Source of the DNA: Lachnospiraceae bacterium
GTDB lineage: Bacteria; Bacillota; Clostridia; Lachnospirales; Lachnospiraceae
Reading direction: 5' to 3'
DNA length: 64,000 bases
Assembly (NCBI GenBank): GCA_017427775.1
Contig: JAFRSD010000023.1
Location: forward strand, 1-64,000
Below, piece after piece: positions 34,935-42,873 of this stretch (positions within the stretch are counted from its first letter, which is position 1; each line of letters opens with the position of its first letter). A model generated the notes under the pieces. It made no database searches. It was not told where the DNA came from and saw only the letters and a list, made by a program, of their open reading frames with translations. Position numbers and translations under genes: made by a program.

Positions 34935-36316
34935 TCGTCGAACGACATTCCGTACCCGTCGTCCTCGGACAATTCCGCCATGCTCCGTCCGTCTTCAAAG
35001 TCACCGTCGTCAGAAATCGGACGAACGGCAACCACAATTTCTTCTTCCTCCGAAGGCATTTCCCTCGCAGGTTCTCTCAACGTAGGCTCGGCAGGTCTCT
35101 TCGGTTCTTCAGGTCTTTCGAGCAATTTCTGAACGGTAGATTCCAAAGCGCTCACACGCTTCGTCAGCTGTCCAATCAGTTCCTCCAGCTTCTGTTTCAC
35201 CGAATCATCAATGACCGGCTTAACTTCCGCCACATCCGCATGCTCGGATATCTGCTTCACGTTACAGATAAGTCCGACCTTGCACATGGTCGCGTCATTC
35301 TGCCTTGCCACATCCGTCTTTGCCTTAAACGCCGCATCACACGCTGCCGCAAGGGACGCAAGCGACGCTTCCGTCAAAGGCTGAACGAGAGTAAGATACT
35401 GCTCGGTGTAATTCAACGCTGCCTTCTTGTTGTATTTCAGTTCCATGGCATCAGTCAAAAGTCTTGATGTTACCGTGAGCGCCCGAGCGAAATCATTTTC
35501 GCCGGCCTCTGCGATGGCATCCACGCCCCTGCCGATTCCGTCAATATCTGCTCTGGTAAGCGCCAACGCCAAATCCCTATGTCCGGTTTTGATCTCGCCA
35601 AACAGGATTCTCGTTACCGCTTCCTCACCGAAATCGTTCTCGTCCGCTAAAAGATTCAGGATCTTCTTTGCGTCCCGCATCGCGCCGTTGGCGTTATGCG
35701 CGATTTTCCGACAGACATCTTCGGTCGCTCCGAACTGATGCCCTTCTGCTATTCTTAAAAGCTCCGCTGTAATCACGGGTTCGGGAATAGCCGAAAAGTG
35801 AAACTTCTGGCACCTTGAAAGAATCGCCGCCGGGATCTTCTCTGCATTGGTCGTGCAGAAAATGATGGTGACATATTCCGGAGGCTCCTCCAAAAGTTTA
35901 AGCATTGCGCCCCAGGCTCCTGCGGAAAGGCTCTGGCATTCATCGACGATGAAAACCTTCTTTTTACCGAGGGGCTGGTACTCGCTTGCTTCGATGATGC
36001 TTTGCACAACATCATCCTTTCGTGTCTCTTTAGACGCGTTAATGTCAATCACGTCGGCGCACTCGCCAGCCATGATGGATTTACAGGATGCACACTCACA
36101 GCAAGGCTCACCGTCCTGCGGATTCTCGCAGTTCAGATACATGGCGAGAATATTTGCCGTCGTCGTCTTACCGCACCCAAAATGTCCTTCAAAAATGTAA
36201 GCAGCTCCGACGCTCCCCGCTGCCATCTGCCTCCGCAACGTCTCCGTAACCATGTCCTGACCTACCACATAGCGGAGCTTGCGCGGGCGTTCCTGAATGT
36301 TCAGATTGTACTTCAT
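34922..36316 (-). CDS. dnaX: DNA polymerase III gamma/tau-like clamp loader subunit
   Basis: 464 residues. Walker A GHFGCGKTTT at 44-53, a zinc module from Cys63 and C72-C78, Walker B VFIVDECQS near 118-126, and LLEEPPEYVTIIFCTTN plus a SRC sensor motif, the classic DnaX order. Residues about 370-430 are a Pro/Glu-rich linker; the end is short and acidic. SD AAAGGAG; hairpin 36340-36359 upstream. It loads a sliding clamp; the plasmid has its own clamp-like and delta-prime-like genes. Confidence 0.88.
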   Translation of the reverse strand: MKYNLNIQERPRKLRYVVGQDMVTETLRRQMAAGSVGAAYIFEGHFGCGKTTTANILAMYLNCENPQDGEPCCECASCKSIMAGECADVIDINASKETRKDDVVQSIIEASEYQPLGKKKVFIVDECQSLSAGAWGAMLKLLEEPPEYVTIIFCTTNAEKIPAAILSRCQKFHFSAIPEPVITAELLRIAEGHQFGATEDVCRKIAHNANGAMRDAKKILNLLADENDFGEEAVTRILFGEIKTGHRDLALALTRADIDGIGRGVDAIAEAGENDFARALTVTSRLLTDAMELKYNKKAALNYTEQYLTLVQPLTEASLASLAAACDAAFKAKTDVARQNDATMCKVGLICNVKQISEHADVAEVKPVIDDSVKQKLEELIGQLTKRVSALESTVQKLLERPEEPKRPAEPTLREPAREMPSEEEEIVVAVRPISDDGDFEDGRSMAELSEDDGYGMSFDDFFG

Positions 36317-36339
36317 TCATTTACTCCTTTCATCGAGAA

Positions 36340-36359
36340 GGGGTGACCGAAGCCACCCC
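36340..36359 (-). promoter_or_regulatory. Hairpin upstream of the dnaX SD
   Basis: Minus strand GGGGTGGC-TTCG-GTCACCCC stem about 10 bp before GAAAGGAG. Confidence 0.4.
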
Positions 36360-36367
36360 GCAAGTGT

Positions 36368-37084
36368 TTACGCAAGCGCCGCATAGAGCGCTGCGTTCAG
36401 TTCGTTCGCAGTCGGAAGTGTCCGTAGACACTTCGCTTCTGCTTCAGAGCAAACGCGGATGCGCTCCGCGGTTTTTTGTGTGCCGTCCGAAAGCTCGTCG
36501 GAATATAACAGCCGCAAGGCACGGAAGATTCGGAATACGTCTTCTTTGTAAAGCGCAAAGAAGGAATCCTTGTCTTTCTCCTTATACAGCCGCAACGCCT
36601 TCAAAACTTCATAGGCACGGTGATTGGAACGGAAAGCTTTCATCAGTTCGTCGAACACCTGATTCTCTCCGTCCGGAAGGTCATCGGAACCGGCGAGGTA
36701 CTGCCGGTATTCCGGGTACGGATTCCTCTTTGGAACCGTAACAGCTTCGCATCGACTTTCGATGGTCTGACTTAAGGGAAGGCGCGAGCAAAGAACGAAG
36801 CAACGCTTCTCGTTCTCAATCTCCGTAAGAAGCGCGCCCTGGCACATCGGAGACAGACGTTCCGCGTTCAGAACAAGGACCACCATCTGCGGAAGCGTCA
36901 CGGCATCATACGACAGATGCTCTAACTTCTCCCGGATCTCGTCCATGCCGATGCCGTAGGGAATATCCCAAATAAGATAATCCGCCGTGGCGTCATACCC
37001 TTCTCCGAATTCCGAACAAAGCCGTTCGTCCGCAACGCGGCACATCTCTTCGTTCAGTTCCCCATACAAAAGCAGGTTCTTCAT
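36368..37084 (-). CDS. Delta-prime-like clamp loader subunit
   Basis: 238 residues. No Walker A, but VVLVLNAERLSPMCQGALLTEIENEKRCFVLCSR and TIESRC follow the Walker B, sensor 1 and SRC order of delta-prime (HolB) type subunits. The C-terminal half is helical. Next to dnaX, HD and SSB genes, so probably a minimal clamp loader. Pairing with the delta subunit, absent here, is unknown. Confidence 0.65.
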   Translation of the reverse strand: MKNLLLYGELNEEMCRVADERLCSEFGEGYDATADYLIWDIPYGIGMDEIREKLEHLSYDAVTLPQMVVLVLNAERLSPMCQGALLTEIENEKRCFVLCSRLPLSQTIESRCEAVTVPKRNPYPEYRQYLAGSDDLPDGENQVFDELMKAFRSNHRAYEVLKALRLYKEKDKDSFFALYKEDVFRIFRALRLLYSDELSDGTQKTAERIRVCSEAEAKCLRTLPTANELNAALYAALA

Positions 37085-37098
37085 ATGCCCTCCTCCTT

Positions 37099-38133
37099 TC
37101 AGTCATTATCGTTTGTTCTCTTTACCGCGATGTAGCGCCCGAGAAGCTTCGAATACTGCTCCTGATCCGTTCTGGTATAGGACTGATGAGCGAAGCAGCC
37201 GTAATGGTCGGTCTCCACGCTGATTCGGTCCGCCAGTGCAACGAGGTTACCCTCGACCGTATAGGCTTTCACCGCACCGGAAGCGTTGATGGTTCCGCAG
37301 AGCATGCAATGCTCCAGGTTCTCCAGATCCTCTTCCGTCATGGACCTTTTCTTGCGCCTCATGATTCGATTGGCAATCGGAAGCACTTCCTCACGGAAAA
37401 TCACGGCCGTTGTGGACCGCATGCGGGAGTGATAGGTCTTCTCTCCGCGCGGGAACGCCGTAACGTCTCGGCACTTGTCAAGGTCACTTAAAATGCAGCC
37501 GGCAATCACCATATCCCGGTCGTACAAGGTCATGTACGGAGCGCCGATTGCCATGAGCGGATTCTTCTGCGCAACAAAGAACAGCTTTTCCGCAATATGA
37601 CGGAGCAAACCGCCGTTATATGCGTGATGCCATTCATGTCCGGCAGGAAGCGTCTGCAGTTCCTTAAGATGCTTCTCGAACATCTCATTTACAAGGTCTT
37701 TTAAGCCGCGGGCATCGTCCATCGAATCGATAAACGAGCGAACATAGTCCGTCAGCTCATCACGGTCATCCTTGGTAAGGAAGTACGCAAATTCCGTCCA
37801 GTCCTTCACCTCGGAATCATTGAGGCAGCGCCACTGTCCCGCGTTCACGAGAAGTCTCGCCTTTCCGTCGTGCATATCCACCGTGGCGGTCATTTCTACG
37901 ATATGACCGTTCATGTTGGCGGCATCCTCACGGCTTAATCTCTGGTCGCCCCAGAGTTTTCCGGGAAACTCACCCGTGCTGTCGCAGAGCGTTATGTCGA
38001 TATACGACGCTCCTCTTCCGCTTGCGGGAACATAGTTCACTTTTTTCGCAAGCCCCTTAACCCTGTAATTCTTTCCTACGTTATCGAACAGGCACGCCTG
38101 CCCGAGCTTGGTAAATTCATTACCGCTTACCAT
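37099..38133 (-). CDS. OB-fold plus HD-domain protein (YhaM-like exonuclease family)
   Basis: 344 residues. The N-terminal 110 residues resemble an OB fold (YIDITLCDSTGEFPGKLWG), and the rest an HD domain with HHAYNGGLLRHI and ILSDLDKCRD. Such OB-HD proteins include the YhaM/CBF1 3'-5' exoribonucleases. The second Asp of the HD pair is replaced (DLDK), so activity may be altered. Hairpin abuts the SD. Confidence 0.65.
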   Translation of the reverse strand: MVSGNEFTKLGQACLFDNVGKNYRVKGLAKKVNYVPASGRGASYIDITLCDSTGEFPGKLWGDQRLSREDAANMNGHIVEMTATVDMHDGKARLLVNAGQWRCLNDSEVKDWTEFAYFLTKDDRDELTDYVRSFIDSMDDARGLKDLVNEMFEKHLKELQTLPAGHEWHHAYNGGLLRHIAEKLFFVAQKNPLMAIGAPYMTLYDRDMVIAGCILSDLDKCRDVTAFPRGEKTYHSRMRSTTAVIFREEVLPIANRIMRRKKRSMTEEDLENLEHCMLCGTINASGAVKAYTVEGNLVALADRISVETDHYGCFAHQSYTRTDQEQYSKLLGRYIAVKRTNDND

Positions 38134-38149
38134 TTTTGTTCTCCTTTCT

Positions 38150-38170
38150 GCGGACGGAAAACCCGTCCGC
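38150..38170 (-). promoter_or_regulatory. SD-adjacent hairpin
   Basis: Minus strand GCGGACGGGTTTTCCGTCCGC, an 8-bp stem, directly before AGAAAGGAG of the OB-HD gene. Confidence 0.55.
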
Positions 38171-38216
38171 TTAAAAACTTAAACGAACGGGATCCTGTCC
38201 CGAAAGGTTTTGAAGT

Positions 38217-38642
38217 CTAGATGAACGGCAACTCTTCGTCAATTCCGTCCGGAATGTCCATGAAGCCTTCGTTTGCATTTGCGGGCTTCGCCGGTGCGTT
38301 GTTTGCGCTTCCGGAAGAAGCATTCTTGCTCTCCGCAAACTCGACTTCCTCCACCATAATTCTCGTGCCGTAAACCTTCTGGCCGTCCTTATTGGTGTAA
38401 TTGTCGTTCTCTACTCTTCCGCAAAGGACAATTTTCGTCCCCTGCTTCAGATACTTCTCAACAAATTCGGCCTGCTTTCCGAAGCAGGTGCAGTTGAAAA
38501 AGTCGGCTTCCGGTTCTCCCTCTCTGCGGAATCTCCGGTCAACCGCGATACTAAAGCGGGCCACTGCCGTAGCGTTGGCTCCCTGTGAATAACGAACCTC
38601 GGGATCTCTTGTGAGACGTCCCATAAACATGCACTTGTTCAT
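38217..38642 (-). CDS. ssb: Single-stranded DNA-binding protein
   Basis: 141 residues. OB fold with MNKCMFMGRLTRDPEVRYSQG and the FNCTCFGKQAEFVEKYLKQG strand, then a flexible tail and an acidic tip ending DEELPFI, as in bacterial SSB. The SD itself lies in the loop of a small hairpin (ACTGA-AAGGAG-TCAGT). Protects ssDNA in plasmid replication and transfer and recruits partners through the tip. Confidence 0.92.
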   Translation of the reverse strand: MNKCMFMGRLTRDPEVRYSQGANATAVARFSIAVDRRFRREGEPEADFFNCTCFGKQAEFVEKYLKQGTKIVLCGRVENDNYTNKDGQKVYGTRIMVEEVEFAESKNASSGSANNAPAKPANANEGFMDIPDGIDEELPFI

Positions 38643-38668
38643 AACTGACTCCTTTCAGTGTAAAAAAA

Positions 38669-39064
38669 TTACGCCACCGTAGCAGCGCTTGATTTAAGAC
38701 ACATCTGATTGCGTGTCGCATAGTACAGAAAAACTGCCTGCTCATATTCCGTAAGGTCGGCAGGCTGGTAGAAACACTGGCTTACAACCGCTCTCGCTTC
38801 CTCGATCGTGCATTCCGCACCGGCCCCAGTGAATCGGATTCCGCGTATTGTAAAACCGGCTGAGGCATCGACAGGCTTCCGGCCTGTCATGCGCTCAATT
38901 CGTTTTGCGAGGCACTCGGTATCCCTGATCAGAGCGGATACCTTGTCCTGCATCACGATTTCTCCGTCTGAGATTGCTTCGGCCACTCGACAGAGCAACA
39001 TCATGTGTTCAACATACGCATCAACGAGCTGCACGTATGCTAACGGACGTTTCTCGTTGTTCAT
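38669..39064 (-). CDS. Hypothetical protein
   Basis: The ATG at 39064 overlaps the upstream stop as ATGA. 131 residues, mostly helical (AYVEHMMLLCRVAEAISDGEI), ending near the ssb leader. No motif recognised. Part of the ssb unit; function unknown. Confidence 0.55.
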   Translation of the reverse strand: MNNEKRPLAYVQLVDAYVEHMMLLCRVAEAISDGEIVMQDKVSALIRDTECLAKRIERMTGRKPVDASAGFTIRGIRFTGAGAECTIEEARAVVSQCFYQPADLTEYEQAVFLYYATRNQMCLKSSAATVA

Positions 39065-39918
39065 GCCGCCCACCCCGCGAAAATCAGCTGAACCTCACCG
39101 GAGTTCGGAACGACATACTTCTTGAAACGCGCCTCAAAGGCATCACCTACAGTAAGGGCGCGAAGATAATTTATCGTGTCCTCGTCATATGTCTGGTTGA
39201 ACCAGTAACGAAGCGCGATGCTTACATTACGAACCTTAACCTTCGCTCCATATCCTGTGACGGTTCGCTTGTCCTTTCCAAGACAAGCCTGGAACGCAGA
39301 CAGCAGCTCTACCCTTCCCGTAAAGGAATCCGGCAGGGAACTTGCCGCGGGGTAATACCCGTTCTTTCCGTTGTTCCCGTCCGTAACCGGTCCTTTCGGA
39401 ACCGTTGCAGGTTTCTGTACGATTGGCGGCGTCTCCGCGTTCTTCTCTTCCTCTCCTTTGTCCCAGGGGAAACTTTCCTCTACGGGAACCGCTTCTGTCG
39501 AAGGGCTCGTTACCTTTTTTGGTAACTCGACCTGCTTTCCGCAGAAGTTCGGAATGGAATAACCGAAGATGGTGCAGAATGCGCCGACCAGACCTTCCCG
39601 ATAACCGTTGGCCGGAAACTTTGCCTGTCGCAAAACATTTCCGCCGTCATCAAAGATGGTCAACAGTCCGGAGCCTGTCTCCGGATCAAAATCATACAGC
39701 CAGCGCGTCCAACCGAACACGTTCGTAAGAACACGGTTAACGGGTGTGGCTGCATTCACGGATGAGTCCTCGCTCAACAGATTGCGGACACGATCCAATG
39801 CTTCGGAAGGCTCGATGCCGTTAACCGTAACTCTCTGAGTAACAACGTTTTTGGCATTTCCCTTCTTCTCTTCTGCCGGAACAACTTCGCTGGTTCCGAC
39901 AAGCTTCTTCGTTGCCAT
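39061..39918 (-). CDS. Hypothetical protein
   Basis: The ATG at 39918 (MATKKLVGTSE) follows GAAGGGAG with a hairpin. 285 residues. Two globular parts joined by a Pro/Glu-rich linker (about 140-190); no motif recognised. First gene after the structured leader near 40.05 kb. Confidence 0.6.
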   Translation of the reverse strand: MATKKLVGTSEVVPAEEKKGNAKNVVTQRVTVNGIEPSEALDRVRNLLSEDSSVNAATPVNRVLTNVFGWTRWLYDFDPETGSGLLTIFDDGGNVLRQAKFPANGYREGLVGAFCTIFGYSIPNFCGKQVELPKKVTSPSTEAVPVEESFPWDKGEEEKNAETPPIVQKPATVPKGPVTDGNNGKNGYYPAASSLPDSFTGRVELLSAFQACLGKDKRTVTGYGAKVKVRNVSIALRYWFNQTYDEDTINYLRALTVGDAFEARFKKYVVPNSGEVQLIFAGWAA

Positions 39919-39934
39919 AACAACGCTCCCTTCT

Positions 39935-39946
39935 GCCAATTTTGGC
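39935..39946 (-). promoter_or_regulatory. SD-adjacent hairpin
   Basis: Minus strand GCCAA-AATTGGC inverted repeat directly before AGAAGGGAG of the 39061-39918 gene. Confidence 0.4.
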
Positions 39947-40028
39947 GAAAAAAAATAGCAGGGAAGACATTCTTCTCTGCTTCTACCTGTCGCTTACGCA
40001 ACTGTTTCCATTGTGATCATCCGACCAC

Positions 40029-40100
40029 GACACACCGAGGTGTCTCAGTAAGCCTTGCTGGCTGTAACTGTACGGCAACTGCCGTATGCATCAAATGATT
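40029..40100 (-). ncRNA. Structured leader RNA (leader family member)
   Basis: Helices in order: TACGGC-AGTT-GCCGTA (40086-40071), AGCC-AGCAA-GGCT inside CAGT/ACTG (40070-40046), and GACAC-CTCGGT-GTGTC (40044-40029). Same order, and a matching AGCAA loop, as in the leaders at 30.3 and 62.9 kb. Confidence 0.55.
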
Positions 40101-40106
40101 ACTCTT

Positions 40107-40135
40107 ACATTAGCACAAGTTTTGGTAAAATGCAA
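40107..40135 (-). promoter_or_regulatory. Promoter TTGCAT-17-TAATGT (extended -10)
   Basis: The -35 is at 40135-40130 and the -10 at 40112-40107 with TGC in front. Drives the 39918-to-ssb unit. Confidence 0.5.
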
Positions 40136-40172
40136 GAGATTTGTGAGAAGAAGGCTATTCTGTTGTCGTGTT

Positions 40173-41417
40173 TCAAATTACGTCAGCGCGTCTTTTTCGC
40201 ATGGCAAGTTCAATCTGTTCCCAGAACTCCTGCGTGTATTCCCGCTGTGTAAAGCATTCAAACCGGTTTGTATCCTTTCTGACCGTTAATTTATCTTGGT
40301 CCGGAGCATGAAAAGCAATATAGTTCGCACTTCTCTCCTCCTGACGCTTTCTCCATGTCTTTGTCAGAATCTGGCGGATGATGGTCACAAGAAAATACTT
40401 GCTTTCATTACGAACAGGTCCCTGATGCTCGGTAATCTGATGGATCGCGGAAGCCACACATTCGCCATCAATGCCGGAAAGAATCTCCCTTACTTTTGAA
40501 AACGAATACCGAGTTCCGCACACCGAAAGCTCATGAACCGAGCAGTATCCGTCGGCAAGGACAGACAGGATGTCTTCGAATTCCGATTCTGAGAGCGTAT
40601 CATTGAAACGGGTTTCCGCCTCAAAAGATACAGATTCATAAGAAATTTTTTCCCGAAGAATCTTATTCGCATTATCATTACTGATCACGATTTCATCCGT
40701 CACATTTACGCCGGAGGCGTTTGTTTTATGATTGATGACAGGAATTGTATTGTTGTTAAGGGATTTTGAGTTTTTAAGGTCAAGGACTTTATTTGTCTCA
40801 CGAATTTGAGCCACGGTTTTTGATGCACGGCCTGAGCAAAAAGAAGAACGCTTCTGTTTTGCAGAACGAAGAAGCCGGACAGCCGGATCCCCGTCGGAAC
40901 CGAGAAGCATTGCGTCGCTGTAAGCAAACTTTCCGTCATCATTCCGGGCCCCGATCATAAGAATGACATGCGATTCGCAGAGTTCCTTCTGATAGCGCTG
41001 GATGGTACTTCTTGAAGCTTTTATCTTCTTCGCGAGCTCCCTTGCGGAAACGGAGGTCGCAAGCTGCATGCCAATAGCGATGCCTTTGGCTTCCAGGGAT
41101 AAGTCTTTGCGGAAAAGGTAGCCGTTCCATACAGGAACGGATTTCCCTAAAGTCTCAGAAAAGGAAATCTGCATGGTTGCTGATGTCACCTTTGGCCTGT
41201 CGACGGAAATAAGTCCGAGACCAGAAAGACGCTTTAAGGCAGAACGAACGGCGGCACATTTCCCATTCGCATAGGCAGAAAGGCCTGATGTGGAAAAATG
41301 ATATTCTTTCGGAAGTCCGGATAAGGAATGAATCAGAGCGTACAGTCCGAGATCGGAAGGACGCATCAAAGAAAGCGGAAGTTCCCCCGGAAGGGATACA
41401 TACTGAGGATTTGACAT
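40173..41417 (-). CDS. Replication initiator-like protein with two winged-helix domains (RepA_N/DnaD type)
   Basis: 414 residues, SD AGGAGAG. A winged helix at about 15-75 (TSGLSAYANGKCAAVRSALKRL) and a second at about 105-150 (FRKDLSLEAKGIAIGM, ASRSTIQRYQKEL) suggest RepA_N/DnaD-type initiators or helicase loaders of Gram-positive plasmids. Its leader carries an attenuator and is opposed by a short antisense RNA, the control layout of such plasmids. This is the best replication initiator candidate. Confidence 0.65.
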   Translation of the reverse strand: MSNPQYVSLPGELPLSLMRPSDLGLYALIHSLSGLPKEYHFSTSGLSAYANGKCAAVRSALKRLSGLGLISVDRPKVTSATMQISFSETLGKSVPVWNGYLFRKDLSLEAKGIAIGMQLATSVSARELAKKIKASRSTIQRYQKELCESHVILMIGARNDDGKFAYSDAMLLGSDGDPAVRLLRSAKQKRSSFCSGRASKTVAQIRETNKVLDLKNSKSLNNNTIPVINHKTNASGVNVTDEIVISNDNANKILREKISYESVSFEAETRFNDTLSESEFEDILSVLADGYCSVHELSVCGTRYSFSKVREILSGIDGECVASAIHQITEHQGPVRNESKYFLVTIIRQILTKTWRKRQEERSANYIAFHAPDQDKLTVRKDTNRFECFTQREYTQEFWEQIELAMRKRRADVI

Positions 41418-41487
41418 GATTTTACTCTCCTGTTCTTTCGTAGCGGGAAAATGAGAAAATAAGCCTTATTTTCCATGCAAAAAGAGA

Positions 41488-41521
41488 CCGTTTTAGCGCA
41501 AAAACATTGACATCTAAACGG
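41488..41521 (-). terminator. Attenuator in the rep leader
   Basis: Minus strand CCGTTTAG (41521-41514) pairs with CTAAAACGG (41496-41488) with one bulge, followed by TCTCTTTTTGC. Lies between the rep promoter and the rep start, as expected for ctRNA-controlled attenuation. Confidence 0.55.
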
Positions 41522-41535
41522 TTTTGTAGTAAAAT
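41507..41535 (+). promoter_or_regulatory. Promoter TTGACA-17-TAAAAT of the antisense RNA
   Basis: The -35 is at 41507-41512 and the -10 at 41530-41535. It faces the rep gene leader and directs transcription away from rep. Confidence 0.75.
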
Positions 41536-41541
41536 CAGGGT

Positions 41542-41640
41542 ATAAGAAAGAGAGCCTACAGCTCGATCTCGATTGGCAACGGAGTCGATATAGACTTCAC
41601 GGAAATGCAGTAGTTGGCGCTATTGCATTTCTTTTTCTTT
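41542..41640 (+). ncRNA. Probable countertranscribed RNA (ctRNA) against the rep leader
   Basis: About 100 nt from its promoter to the terminator GAAATGCA..TGCATTTC followed by TTTTTCTTTT (41602-41640). No ORF. It is fully complementary to the rep leader that starts near 41676. This is the arrangement used by pSK41/pIP501-type plasmids for copy control; binding would favour the attenuator. Confidence 0.65.
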
Positions 41641-41682
41641 TATCCTGATTTAAAAGACGACAAACACAATCTCTTGTGGTCG

Positions 41683-41691
41683 AGTATAGCA
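41683..41691 (-). promoter_or_regulatory. Extended -10 promoter of the rep gene
   Basis: Minus strand TGCTATACT at 41691-41683; no good -35 (region is a T-run). Start near 41676 gives a leader of about 260 nt including the ctRNA target and the attenuator. Confidence 0.45.
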
Positions 41692-41710
41692 TATCCTACT
41701 AAAAAAATAC

Positions 41711-41740
41711 ACACCCCTTTGGAAACGTCCAAAGAGGTGT
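41711..41740. terminator. Bidirectional intrinsic terminator
   Basis: CACCCCTTTGG and CCAAAGAGGTG arms with T runs on both strands (TTTTTGTATATTTT on plus, ATTTTTTTA on minus). It separates the second Rep candidate from the rep promoter. Confidence 0.75.
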
Positions 41741-41827
41741 TTTTGTATATTTTGTACATTTGATTGAAAATATCAGAGAGTTTCTACATATTAAAAGGTG
41801 AGAAATTTGAATTGTGCATTTTCAACA

Positions 41828-41883
41828 GTTTATGTAACACAACTTGCGTTTATGTAACACAACTTGCGCAGTTGTAACAGAAC
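41828..41883. repeat. Tandem 20-bp iterons
   Basis: Two perfect tandem copies of GTTTATGTAACACAACTTGC (41828-41847, 41848-41867), then a partial third (GCAGTTGTAACAGAACT). Located at the 3' end of the second Rep candidate; a probable Rep binding site and part of the origin. Confidence 0.65.
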
Positions 41884-41885
41884 TC

Positions 41886-42869
41886 CTACTTTGATTTAAA
41901 TAACACGCGATAGGCGATTACCTTTTTTCCGGACAACACGCTTTGGATGTCGGAAATCCATTCTCCGTAGGTTTCTTTCACATACTGCTCGAATTTTGCG
42001 CGCAAACGCGTTTGAGCCATCCTTGCGTCTTCGCCGATTCCCGCAATCTGATACAGTTGCTTTAATTGGATTTCACAGCAGTTCTGCTCATCGAGACCGG
42101 TGTTTTCATCGTAACTCCCGTAGTCCCATGCCGCAGCAATCCGTTCGTCAACAAAGGCTGTCCAATCCATCTGTCTGATCTGACTTTCTGTCGGACCGGA
42201 ATAAGATAGAGAATAGCCTTCCGCCCTTTGCTGGAGGCGGAACAGTTCCCGCTGCGCTTGGATACCACCGTTTATACGGTAATAAGTATACCAAATCTCC
42301 TTCTCTCCCTGTTCATCTGTAACAGCATCATACTCTATCGTCATGGTAGGACCGCCATGACCGCCGGTTATTTCCGGATTTTCATCCGAGTAGGAGAAAA
42401 CCTCACATTTGGTTGAGAACAGAAGCTGTACGATATGGTGGATGTATTTGCGAAGGTCGACATTCCGCTTCGGTAACGTCTCGTCCGAATCGTTTTCTAA
42501 TCGTCGGATCAAAGTGGTCAGGCTGAACCGTCTGGGACTTGGAACGCCCTCCATGGTCTGTTCATGAACAATATTCAAAATCGTACAGAAAACACGGAAA
42601 AAAAGGCGTTGGTTAATGGGAGGAAGGGTTGGATCCGAATCCGGAAAAAACGACGCATCAATCTCACTGCTATTAGGAGCAGTCTCCGGCGGGAAAAACA
42701 TCATTCTCACTGCTTCGCCGTTTATAATAAAAGCCGTTCCGGGATTTATCGGAACCGTACTTGCCGGAACGCCGCGCATTCCGACAAAACGGTCTTTTGC
42801 GGAAGTCTTGACGCGCTGAGGAGCGGAAATTCCGGCAAGAGGAAGTTTGTTCTTTTTGTTATCTCCCAT
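41886..42869 (-). CDS. Second candidate replication/partition protein
   Basis: The ATG at 42869 (MGDNKKNK) is 5 bp after the upstream stop. 327 residues. Middle: a possible winged helix (FSLTTLIRRLENDSDETLP, NVDLRKYIHHIVQLLFSTKC), then a beta-rich stretch. C-terminal helix set (LRAKFEQYVKETYGEWISD). Directly followed by the iterons, so it may bind them. It could also be a partition partner of ParA. No family recognised. Confidence 0.5.
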   Translation of the reverse strand: MGDNKKNKLPLAGISAPQRVKTSAKDRFVGMRGVPASTVPINPGTAFIINGEAVRMMFFPPETAPNSSEIDASFFPDSDPTLPPINQRLFFRVFCTILNIVHEQTMEGVPSPRRFSLTTLIRRLENDSDETLPKRNVDLRKYIHHIVQLLFSTKCEVFSYSDENPEITGGHGGPTMTIEYDAVTDEQGEKEIWYTYYRINGGIQAQRELFRLQQRAEGYSLSYSGPTESQIRQMDWTAFVDERIAAAWDYGSYDENTGLDEQNCCEIQLKQLYQIAGIGEDARMAQTRLRAKFEQYVKETYGEWISDIQSVLSGKKVIAYRVLFKSK

Positions 42870-42873
42870 GGCT

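Noticed and set aside
34837-35037. Minus ORF overlapping the end of dnaX (66 codons)
   Set aside because: It is the +1 frame; only the -1 frame is continuous with the slippery site.
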